From: Balanoglossus misakiensis
Taxonomy: Eukaryota > Hemichordata
Assembly: GCA_040954595.2 (NCBI GenBank)
Contig: CM082579.2
Location: 10,726,001 to 10,790,000 of the forward strand
Direction: 5' to 3'
DNA: 64,000 nucleotides
Of this stretch, positions 50,301 to 64,000 are shown in pieces (the stretch's first letter is position 1; each line of letters starts with the position of its first letter). The position numbers were made by a program, and so were the translations under genes. Below the pieces are notes generated by a model. The model saw nothing but the letters and a program-made list of their open reading frames with translations. It had not been told where the DNA came from and did not search any database.

Positions 50301-52177
50301 AGGAAATCAATCAGTCACAAAACTAAAACAGCAATACAATTTTTACAAAAGGGGTTCACATCACCTACAAATTTACACTGGTCAGTGTTACACTGGTGTA
50401 ACTTTTGAGCCTGGCCAAATTAAATAATTGGGACACGTTATGTCAGGCTACACTAAGTCTAGTTTGGTTCAGATACATGTGAGAAGGGGGTTTAGGTCCG
50501 GCATAAAATCTCAGACTAATTTTGCATGTATGGACATGTATAACACCAGCCTTAGTCATTGTAACGATGTCAAGACCGATTTGCAATGGTTACTTTCTTC
50601 ACTGCCAAATACCCACTTATGTTCCGTACGCTCACCCGAGAAATAATTGAAGATGTCTCCACTAGTTGAAATGGTCAAATTATTAATTTTCTTGTGCGTA
50701 AAAAAATGCATGAACAGTAGAAATGGTTCACCGTTTTACCATCGTGCATTTCAAACTTTGATAGGTCAGAGGTCACAAAAGCACTACATTTACGTCAGCC
50801 CAAATTCTCAATCATGATCAAATGTGGATGTGGACCAAAGCTATTCCCTAATTAGCATTAATTGAGTGCAGACAAGCTCCTTGTCAGATGTGTACTCAGC
50901 AGATGTCTGTCATTGATAATTGAACATCATGTAAATATTTATTCCTGCATTCCAGGTATTCATGATCATGTGTTTCCTTTGAAATTTCCTCTATTGATAA
51001 GAAACTTTGACAAAGATTATAAAGGATTCCAGCAACAAATTTAGCATCAATTAACAATCGTTTTGCCCTATTTCTTAAAAAATATAATGGGAATAAATAT
51101 GCATGGGGTTATTTTGACAAAAATTTCTCATGTAAAATTTCATTTCAAGCACTTGAAATATGTAAACCATCCATTCTCTGTACAATGTTGGCATATTAGC
51201 AGGTGTGAAATTCTTTATTATAATCGCCCAAACTCCTATTGTAATTGAAAAATACATGTAGCAATGCATTTTACTTTTGACATATTTCTGGTTTTTACTA
51301 AATAATGCAGAAATCACATGCATCTCTGATGAAAATGTGCCTGTGTGTTCAATCTCGCTGTCACTTGTATAGCCAGTGCACCTGCAGAACAGATAAACTT
51401 ATTTCTATTGTGTGATCTGTAATCTTTGTGGAAGGAATAAAGAATTTGATGAATTCATGGAGTGCAGAGATATTTACCAAAATTTAGTATTCAAAGATAG
51501 ACTGTAAATAGTATACATGTACAAGCTTTCCTTCTAAACACCGGTAACTCATACTATAGATAAATTGACCTAGCATTTCAATGAAATCATTTCTGCTCTA
51601 ATGTTCCCACAACTTTGAAGGTAAAAACAAACAATATTGTTGTGTGGTATGCATTCTATTTTCTGTGGGTGTGTAAACCCATATTTCCAACCACACTGAG
51701 CAAAGCATTAAGTAAAATCCTGGTCATTATTACAATACATGTAAAATTGTTTGCAGGACTTATATGAAGAGATCGACTGTCATGAAAGAATTCAAATTAT
51801 TTCCAGATACAAGATTAAAATGGTGTCTATCGGACATGCTTTTACTCTTCATGATATTTTAGACTTGCTTAGTATAGTGAAAACCAGTGGAATTCAAAAC
51901 TAATGTCTTGCGTATTTTTTTATTTTATTTTGTAGGTTGCGTAAAGGTGTACACGAAGAGTTCTCATCTGAAAGCGCATCAAAGGATTCATACTGGGGAG
52001 AAACCTTACAAGTGTTCTTGGAGCGGTTGCCAATGGCGATTTGCAAGATCCGACGAGTTGACCAGACATTATCGCAAACATACCGGAGCTAAGCCTTTTA
52101 AGTGCAAGGTTTGCGAACGAAGCTTTTCTCGTTCTGATCACCTCTCACTTCACATGAAACGTCACCAAGATAAATAG
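47314..52177 (+). CDS. KLF5: Krueppel-like transcription factor 5 orthologue
   Basis: A nuclear C2H2 zinc-finger factor binding GC-rich/CACCC sites. Exons 47314-47472, 48512-49295 and 51936-52177 give 394 aa (human 457). Conserved with KLF5 in order: [19 protein letters not shown] (from 54), [15 protein letters not shown] (81-95), sumoylation-type VVIKSEPED (K177) and AVKSEPQP (K203), a phosphodegron-like [14 protein letters not shown] (about 240-253), a PPPPY WW-binding motif (268-272) and [20 protein letters not shown]. Three fingers follow: [40 protein letters not shown] and [20 protein letters not shown], ending RHQDK. Start M47314 is preferred over upstream in-frame ATGs such as 47134 because the protein begins sensibly there. 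Intron 1 starts GC rather than GT. An inserted repeat begins 24 bp after the stop. Confidence 0.94.
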
Positions 52178-52200
52178 CAATGACAATTTTGGGGATTGAA

Positions 52201-52512
52201 TTAAAGCAGGTATCTGTCGTCTCACACGCACGTTCCAACTGTAGCCGCTGGTTACAGACATTTAGTGAACAGTCAATCCCATAAGGCAGTGCTCTGTCCT
52301 AACAACAGACAAGATAGCGGCGACCATAATCTGTGTCGGAGATCGGGAAAAGACACCAGCTTGGGTGAAAAGGAGGGACAAAACCAGAATCTACTTATAC
52401 GGTGTGCATGAAATATGGAAGGAAGCGAAGGCAGTCCACTATTTGAATGCATCGAACGGAAAATTTGCTTGGAAGTTACGCGCATGCGCGTGAGACGAGC
52501 TACCCGCTTTAA
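52201..52512 (-). repeat. TTAA family A element, copy 3 (inverted, in the KLF5 3' UTR)
   Basis: It is flanked by TTAA on both sides (52201-52204 and 52509-52512). The ends AGCAGGTATCTGTCGTCTCA and TGAGACGAGCTACCCGCT are inverted. The family core reads in reverse (CAAGATAGCGGCGACCATAA near 52310). It begins 24 bp after the KLF5 stop codon. Confidence 0.9.
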
Positions 52513-52996
52513 CTCATTCAAATGACCAACAGTGAAATGAAATTTCATTTTTTTGTACTTTTTTTTCCAAACATTTGTAATGACTGCATTGGAAGGAGTT
52601 TACACTGAAAACTTATTGATGATCAAACTATTCTCTGATGGAAGTTCACAAGTACATATCAAAATTTGTCTTTTTTTTCCTGAAAATTTTAAACTTACAG
52701 TGTTTCCTACTGAGGTCATTCCTGCTGCAACTTGTTCCATGCAAATGCAACTTCTATTTTTCACGAATTTCAATCATATTTTCTATGAATTTAATTTTTA
52801 CTTTTTAAGTCTTAATTCTGCTACAAAGCAAAGGTGCAATGGATTGGAACGACTATTCCACATCAGTACTTATACATAAACTGTTCAGGAATTAATGACA
52901 GAGCTTAAACTGCAAGAGTTTTTTTTTATTCACAGTCACATATTGTAGGATTTAGTGGAACTAGATCACACGGTAGTACAGTGTACCAGCAAAAAA

Positions 52997-53002
52997 AATA
53001 AA
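52997..53002 (+). terminator. Candidate KLF5 polyadenylation signal
   Basis: AATAAA lies about 820 bp after the stop, beyond the inserted element. Another AATAAA is at 53449-53454. Neither is proven to be used. Confidence 0.35.
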
Positions 53003-53705
53003 TGCTTGTAAAGTAGATGACAAATAGCCTATGTAGGCTAACACAAACAAATGTAGGCTTTAGTATTTAAATGAATTCACGACAGAAATGAATTGGACCG
53101 TTGACCAAATATGTCATTTCCCAGGCTTACTAATTAATAGGATTAAACTGTCCTTGACATTCCATAGCCTTAGTTACATGTTCACTTTTTATCTGGTAAT
53201 CACTGTGTATTTATTACAGTAAACATTTGTTCTTGTCCATATTCTATGTACATTTTCAGTGTACTTATAAAGTGCATACTTACGGTAATAGTGCAAAAAT
53301 ATCTATTTATATAACAATTAGACAAAGTGAGAGGAGAGCAACTTTGCTATTTTTTCACAATTCAGAAGTTGCAGTTTTTAAAAAAAACTGGCACGTACAC
53401 TTAACATTTGTACTGATTGACAATTTGTACATTTTTGCAAATATTTTCAATAAAATTTTGGGAACAATAAGACGTCTTTGAGTAATTTTTTTTACTATGT
53501 TCTGAGTGGAACAATGTGATGGGCAGTTTAGCCGTGGTTACTGAAATCATAAATGGTGGCGATGAACCCCGTAAACTGAGAACAGTGTTGCAGCTAACAA
53601 GATGATAGCTTTGATGGCATGATGTCACATTATACTTGCAATTGGCTAAGTGTGGGGTCCTCAGTAAAGAACTTTCAAAAATGTTCTAAAGATTGATATC
53701 ATGCT

Positions 53706-53729
53706 AACACACACACACACACACACACA
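53706..53729 (+). repeat. (CA)n microsatellite
   Basis: About 12 CA units are followed by CAGA units. Confidence 0.9.
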
Positions 53730-55228
53730 GACAGTCAGACAGACATTAATATTGCATGAGACAATTTGATTAAAATCAGCTGTAGACAGGAAATGCTTTC
53801 AACTTAGCTGTGATCTATTTGCTGCTCAAGTTTCTCTTGCTGCCCCTTCTTCACGTTTGAATAAACAACAGTAGAAGGTCAATTATATAGAGCATTGCTA
53901 ACTCCATATACCAAAGGTTCTGCATGGTTTAATTGCATAAAATTGTAACAAGCAACTATTATTTGTTGAACGTATTTCTGAACAAACCAACAAGCAAGCA
54001 AACAAACAATGATCTTTATTGACAAATGTAAACACAAAACATGCTCTTCATTCTTTTTTCTATTATATAAAACATACATAACAAACAAACAAACAAACAC
54101 ACACACAGGATACAGAGCATCCTTTGGTTTGAGACCTCCCCCCCCCAAAAAAAAAAAAAAAAACACACACACCCACATGCCAACAGGAAGCATACCATTG
54201 CCTTTGCCTCAGTTTGTCAGTTTCTAAATATGCAAACTTGTTTTTGAAGAAATTATCTGTTTGTTAGTTAGTTCAGTTGTAATAGTATCTGAAATGTGAC
54301 TGTGGTAGTTCCCAGTCATAATGGGCACACTTTCCCAATCTAACAACTTTCATACATACACCAAACCATTCTCTCCAGTTTGCCGAACAAAATAAGCCCA
54401 TCACATCATTTCTGCAATAATACAAAATTTTGTTTTAATATATACATATTGGTTACAGTCTTAGTTGATTTGTAATATTACAAAGTGTTATATTGGATTA
54501 ACAACTGCAGGACAACATCCCTATTGAAAATTGGCAATCAAAAGCACATTGACATTTTAGATTTACGCATGTGTTTCTGAAAAACACGTCCCTTGATTTG
54601 TATTGAATTGGAAGCTATAATGTGTGTGCTCTATTTGACCACAGGATTTCTAAGAATAAACCTCTGGGTGTTTTGATGACCTAGCATCACTCAGTACACA
54701 AAAACATAACTTCACATATTGAACATATTAAGTAATTCTTCACCCAATATTTCCATATTTACATAATGACTATCACACTAAATGTAGAAATCTGTGTCCA
54801 TCAAAACAAGTAACAATATCTAATAATAACACTCTGTCTATCTGTTATTGATTTCATTTAAATGCATTTCACAATAAAGCACGATTCGAAAAATAAAATA
54901 TTTGCTAATAAAAGTCCATGTGACACAATTTATAAACAATTGAGAAATTACACTATTAATTGATGAACCTGTCAAACTTAATCAATTTCACAAACATAAG
55001 AGCTACGTTGTTCTCAAAAATATGCCTTGTAACAAAATGTTAAGATAGTCCTTTCATGGAGTCACGAGAGAGCCAGCAACAAGATCAATTGAAAGTCAAT
55101 GCAGAAAATATGCATGCACATCATGCATACATTAGTGGTATTTATTTTCTATTATACTGTCATTTAATTTCACCAGTGTTCCTCAGTTATTCTTGCATTA
55201 CTTGATACTTGACACATTTCTCATTATC

Positions 55229-55265
55229 GGGGTGGGTGGGTGGTGGTGGTGGGGGGGGGGGGGGG
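55229..55265 (+). repeat. G-rich GGGT/GGT and poly-G tract
   Basis: GGGGTGGGTGGGTGGTGGTG is followed by about 17 G. Its several G-runs make it a candidate quadruplex-forming sequence on the plus strand. Confidence 0.85.
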
Positions 55266-55474
55266 TCAGGCAACATGCAATTGGAGGCTAGAAGATCAAC
55301 TGCACTGCAATGCATCTTCCAGAAAGCAATATTTCATTGCTGCAGTTTGGTAACACCATCAGTTTCTTCCAAAATTTCTGGGAATTTGTTCAAACGACAA
55401 GCAGATTATCTTGCTTTGCTGATCAATGGTGAATGAAATCCTATATAAGATGCATTTTATGGTCTTCTGTCATC

Positions 55475-55568
55475 TTAACACTTTCACCACAATGGTTTTG
55501 CCCAATTTAATTCTTTTCAATGGCAAAGGTGGACTTCTATACAGGGAAATGGGGGGTGAAAGGGTTAA
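55475..55568. repeat. Small TTAA element (TTAACACTTTCACCAC ends)
   Basis: TTAACACTTTCACCACA and GGGGGGTGAAAGGGTTAA are inverted ends of a 94-bp element. It resembles the 98-bp element at 35786-35883. Confidence 0.7.
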
Positions 55569-56714
55569 TCAAGTCAATTGAACTCACTATTACAAATATT
55601 TCAGTCTTACTTTCACTTTCTATCACAAATACTGGCTACACCTTAAAACTGTAAGTTTACAGAGTATTTCCACAAGCCGGACTGCATGGGGTGGGGTCGG
55701 TGGGGGTAATAGCTAGTTAGCTAGACTGCATCTTTAGGGAGGTAGATTTTCAAAAATGTGAACCTCCTTTTACATGTAAACCTGCCTCCACAAAACTTTG
55801 GTACAAATACATTGTATGGTTGCATCTCTGCTGGAAAATCACTGTGGAAATCAATCAATCAAGGCATGTCTGTAATATGACTGAAAATATCTCTAAGAAA
55901 GCATTAGTCTGGAACTTCACACTGGAGCTTTATCACAAAACAATCAACAGCATATTTGATTGAATTTGAAATGGCATATAATGTGCATAATTACGTAGAT
56001 CATAATAATGTAGTCCTTGTACTATTAGTTGGAATGGAAATGGTTTATGGCTGTCTTTATATTCTGCCGGAGTAGTGTCACAGACATTTGATCTGAATTG
56101 CTACATTGATGTGTCATGTTCTAATACTTCATCAGTGATATTTTGGTTTCATATGGATTGAATTCCAAATGCAAACCCAATCCACAAGAGAGTCTTTTAC
56201 AGCATTATTCATATGTACATACAACATCATGGCATGATGGGTGAATAAATCTGTGGGTGAACATTCCTAGAAATTTGCAAAGCAAAGTTTAAAGCGGGTG
56301 TCGGTCTCTGAAAAAATAAGACTTTCGACCAAATTGCCAAAAAGGACTATTGAGATTTGGACCATTTTTTTGTTCATTCATACTTTCTGTTCATTCAGCA
56401 AAGTGAATAACTCTAGGCATTGACAAAGATGTCTAGCGTTATCAATTAAGTGCCCCTTTTATCAAGCCCATTTTAGTACAATAAAGCTACCAAGCTTTTT
56501 GTAATTATCTGGGTTAATTTTGTTTAATATTGCAAGTTGTTTATTATATATTGTTTCATTTGTTGGAAGATGTTGAAATGCCCGAGCTCTACTTACAGCC
56601 AAGTGTTTCATTAGAACTTCTCTACACTCTACTTTGATGACAATTTTTTTTACAAAGTAATGAAAACATAGTAAACTTCACACAATATCAAAATAATCTA
56701 ATGTCAAGAAACTT

Positions 56715-57060
56715 TTAAAGGGCGGTGATCGTCTTATGCGCACGTTGCATAATTTTGTGTGTACGAACATTACGTCCAATCAAAATGTTCTGCAAATTTT
56801 GCGTTCAACGCATTCAAATAGTGGACTGTCTTCATTTCCTTCCATATTTCATGCGCACCGTGTAAGTAGACTTTACTTTTGTCCCTTCTTTTCACCCAAT
56901 TTGCTGTCATTTCCCCAATGTCCAACACAGACTATGGTCCCTGCCATCTTGTCAGTTGCTAGGACAGCACAATTCCTTAAGGCATTGACTGTATACAGTT
57001 TTTGTAACCAGAGTCTCTGGTTTGGCAATCAATGTGCATAAGATGATCGTCGCCCTCTAA
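56715..57060 (+). repeat. TTAA family A element, copy 4 (diverged)
   Basis: The left end TTAAAGGGCGGTGATCGTCT and the right end AGATGATCGTCGCCCTCTAA are inverted, the right target site having changed by one base. The core keeps GACTATGGTCCCTGCCATCT followed by TGTC near 56930-56950. It is the most diverged of the four copies. Confidence 0.8.
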
Positions 57061-59037
57061 CTGTTAATTCTCACAAAGTGTACCAGGTGTAAAGTTCACA
57101 ACAACAGATATCCTGAATATATCCACAAATACAGTCAATAATAAGAGAAGTTATTCTACAACAGAAACATATCAACATCTACTTCAGTTGATGTATTGGA
57201 ATAAATCCTACAGAGTTGTTTTCATGTTTTATATTTTGTTACAAACCAGACAAACTGACCATTAAAAAGTATTTTTGGTAACAGGCAAACAATTTAAAAA
57301 CTTTTATAACAAGTAACCCTCCTATTTGAATAAGCACTTTCGAGACAATGGCAAGGTCATGTGAAGAGTACAAACCCCTCCAAAACTACAACACATTCTG
57401 ATCCACTCTAGAAACATTCTCACTGTCTGATCAACCAAAAGAAGAATCATGATAAAACTACATTTCCTACTTATATCAAATATATGTGAAGACTGAATTT
57501 ACAATGAACTTAATAGCAGCAAGATTAATGAAGACATTTAGAGCTTTCCATAAAAACAAGAAACAAATCGAATACACACAGTGTATTTTCATTCTAGCTG
57601 CATTTTAAAAAAGTTATATTGGTAAGCAAACATTCCAATTTGCTTAGCATCACTTCAATTCTATAATGCATTTCTAAGCAGGAATTTGCATGTTTGTATT
57701 TCAGACTTATACTTAGAAATGTTTATGTACACATGTGTTGGAAAATGATGTTACAATATGGACTTCTTGCAATTAATTTGCAAATAAAGGAACACACTTT
57801 TCTCTATACAGAAGCATTGTTGTTGGACAGAGGAAGGCCAGTTTTCGTGAAGTACAACCTGGATGGTCAACTTGGATGCAATTCACCTACGAAACATGCA
57901 ATTGTACACTACTTTCTGAAATTGAAATAATGCAGAAAATGGAGATGTAGATACCATAGATTATTGCAAATAACGCTTACTATTGCAGTGGGATAAAAGA
58001 TTACTGATACACTTCTAGGAGTAAAAAGTGACCAAATTCATGACAGTATAAGTGGTTTGGTCACGTCAAATTGAGTTCTCTCTTTTTGGAAGTAAGTAGG
58101 TCACTCAATTATGCTAAATCTTGAACAAATAAGTATCTGATGAATCTTCAACAATACTGACAATATTCCAGTGTAACATTGCAAGTAAAAACAATTACGA
58201 ACTGTACCAAAAGTGTTGAGCTTTTACAGATGCCTTTTTATGAACATTTCAACAGAATTCAAAATACACACTATGCTCTGCACACATGGAGAGATGTGAT
58301 CCCCTTCAGAACAGAATGGAAGCTCCATACATACATTCAACGCTTTCGCATATGATGTATGTCCATTGGTCAACGCCACAGACTGGCTGGCTAATAGTTA
58401 AAATGAACATTGGTTTGAGTATTATTGGCACGTCCTGCAATATGGACACCAGCAGCAACTACATGTACACATGTACAACATTATCAACTCTCAGTCATGA
58501 ACATGAATGCATATTTTCAGCCCAATATTACATACTATTTGATAGTCACATAGAAAATTATTGTCTACTTTACAAAAATAAAGGGCTCTGTCTGGCAATT
58601 ACAACAATGTAAGGTTTCATGGATGAGGTGAAAGCAAAACAAAAAAGTTTAAATATACTTTGATTATTTCATATGTCCTATTGAACGATTTCTATGACAA
58701 GGCCAATGACTATGTTCATGATGCAAGCACAACATACAGTTATATTTGGCTAATCTTCCCATAGACACTATAAAGGAGTTCATTCAATACTAACACATGC
58801 AATCATTTCTTGAATTCATTTCAGACACTCTCTATGTATTTCGGTTATTAGATGGAGCTCTAAGTCAGCAATGAACTGACTGACAAGACAATTTGAATAG
58901 GTGAGGAGAGTTGACCAATCGCAAGTTTTTCCCTGATGAGAAACACCTCCTATGGACACAAGACATTAGGGTGTGTGACTTCTACAGGGAACACACCAAG
59001 TCAGGAAAAGTCTACATTTTAAAATATATGGTTTGAG

Positions 59038-59391
59038 TTAAAGGGACAAAGTCTCTCTCTCGTTGCCCATTTTCCATTAATTACGTTTGATACAAGACAC
59101 CGTTTATGTGAATGTACATGTGTATATGTAGTGAATGAACATTCAACCACACACAACTTCCATCCCGTTCGTAGGATATGAGAGTAAAAACGTGCCCAAA
59201 ATGAATAAATGGTAGAGACCGATTATTCATTTTGGCGAGTTTTTCACTCTCTAACTACAAGTTGGGTGGAAGGTGTGTGTGGTTGAACATTGATTCACTA
59301 TATATCCACATGTAGAATAACATAAGTGGTGTCTTGTATCAAACATAATTAATGGAAAAGGGGCAGCGAGAGAGAGACTTTGTCCCTTTAA
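59038..59391. repeat. TTAA family B palindromic element, copy 1
   Basis: TTAA-AGGGACAAAGTCTCTCTC on the left and GAGAGAGACTTTGTCCCT-TTAA on the right. The arms continue inverted for about 150 bp (ATTAATTACGTTTGATACAA and its mirror), around a central ATGAATAAATGGTAGAGACC region. It is 354 bp in total. The second copy is at 60413-60772. Confidence 0.92.
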
Positions 59392-60212
59392 ATTGGCTTT
59401 AACAACAGCACAGAAAGATTAATAAAACTCCCCAGCTTACAATCAATGTAAGGCAAGCGGCAACACATGTTGTAAAATCAGGGTGGATTGATGTCTGGAC
59501 AAATACAGTGCCACAGGCACCAGGGTATGTAACACCATGATCCTAAAACTACTGCTGACGGTGGTCAGTTACATGCATGCTAAAAGCAGCCAATGGAAAC
59601 ACTTTTCTTACTTGATTTTTAAAAACACATCATGTAAAAATAGCATGAGGGACTATATGCTCTTATTTGATCAAAATCGGTACAATCAAGTGTACAATAT
59701 ACTGTTATCAGTAATATCTGCCTGCTGACATTGAATACCAATGTGTCGTGTGCAGCAATTCTTAAACGTTTGCAGTACATGGACAGACAGATGTAAATTA
59801 GACAGACAGACAGACTGACAGAAAGACATTACAGACAAAATATGGTGGGGGGCACCATGTGATCACATAAGCTCTAATTTGCCATACATAAACACACAAG
59901 ACGGGTGACTGTTCTTCTTTACAGATTGAATTCCTCGTCCACGATCAACACATCTAGTCTACTATCGGACCTTGCAGAGGACAGGGGATGAGACTGCAGG
60001 TTACAGCAATCTGTCAAACAGTGGAGACATCGTGCTGCAGGTATATGAACACAGTACGCCACCCACTGGATTGAGTCACACATGGACTATGTTGTCACAC
60101 TCCCTGTGCACACCAACTACTGACATAAAAACTTTCTCAAAAAAAGTACTCTCGTTTGGAAATGAATACGGAGCGCCACAGTCTCTGACATCAATGCACT
60201 GCACCAAATCAA

Positions 60213-63760
<3,548 letters not shown>

Positions 63761-64000
63761 CTGTTGACAGAAATCAAATCATTTGTGTCAAACAACTAAA
63801 AGTCTACAGTCCTTTACGGACATTTTTCGGTAGATTTTTCACAAATCGATGAACAGCTCGAAATGTGGTCCTACCAATGTACTTTGTGAATATTATGAAA
63901 TTTCACAAAGTTTTCCGTCATTAAATTTGCCCTAAAGCAAATCATGCACATGGCAATCTGATGCAAAACTTGTCCATTTGTAAACATTCTACATACCAGC
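63761..64000. other. Upstream intron or exon extension of the KLF12-like gene
   Basis: The frame of the 63546-63760 exon stays open to about 63795, so the exon may start there instead (a second AG lies near 63800). Beyond that I see nothing recognisable up to the window edge. Confidence 0.4.

Larger units (their letters stand above)
52513..60212. other. Interval between the convergent KLF genes
   Basis: This stretch should hold the rest of the KLF5 3' UTR and the 3' UTR of the KLF12-like gene. A minus-strand AATAAA is at 54015-54020, but others lie closer, so the UTR length is unknown. It contains several inverted-repeat elements (listed separately), microsatellites and a G-rich run at 55229-55265. 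No coding exon was recognised. Confidence 0.5.

Noticed and set aside
51920-52141. Minus-strand frame over the KLF5 finger exon
   Set aside because: It is antisense to the zinc-finger exon, whose plus-strand reading gives intact C2H2 fingers.
53706-54170. Regular CA, ACAA and A/C repeats considered as an array
   Set aside because: They are simple microsatellites without repeat-spacer structure. A CRISPR array is not expected in an animal nuclear genome and none was seen.

Overview
The window looks like nuclear DNA of a marine invertebrate animal. Genes are split by GT-AG introns, non-coding DNA is AT-rich, and microsatellites and small foldback elements are abundant. Protein similarity to vertebrate orthologues is high (HARS, FPGT, an ELF-type ETS factor, an anoctamin, KLF5 and a KLF12-like factor), and there is a standard eukaryotic tRNA-Gln. 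The KLF5/KLF12-like linkage and the ELF promoter structure suggest a deuterostome such as a hemichordate, lancelet or echinoderm, but the species cannot be fixed from sequence alone. All gene models were built by hand from splice sites, reading-frame phase and remembered family sequences. Five models are complete and their exon lengths sum to whole codons.

Layout, left to right: (1) 1-2894, minus: 5' part of histidyl-tRNA synthetase, five exons, running off the left edge. (2) 3222-6049, plus: complete FPGT, three exons, head-to-head with HARS across about 330 bp. (3) 8496-18814, minus: ELF1/2/4-type ETS factor, nine coding exons plus an alternative first exon at 14855-14915. (4) 18815-24984: intergenic, with tRNA-Gln(CUG) at 22210. 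(5) 24985-41338, minus: complete 19-coding-exon anoctamin (TMEM16), 949 aa, with unusually short extracellular loops. (6) 41339-47313: intergenic, repeat-rich. (7) 47314-52177, plus: KLF5 orthologue, three exons, one GC-AG intron. (8) 60213-63760, minus: last two coding exons of a KLF3/8/12-type factor, tail-to-tail with KLF5.

The genes are not a pathway. HARS and FPGT are housekeeping enzymes sharing a promoter region. The ELF and KLF genes are transcription factors whose human relatives sit together on a paralogon (13, 4, X), so their linkage here looks ancestral. Non-coding space is dominated by small inverted-repeat elements. At least ten are flanked by TTAA, the target of piggyBac-type transposases. 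Several lie within about 10-30 bp of a splice site or stop codon. No CRISPR, prokaryotic operon or viral gene was seen. The most interesting points are the conserved dual ELF2-type promoter, the KLF5-KLF12 microsynteny, the short-loop anoctamin and the TTAA element families.
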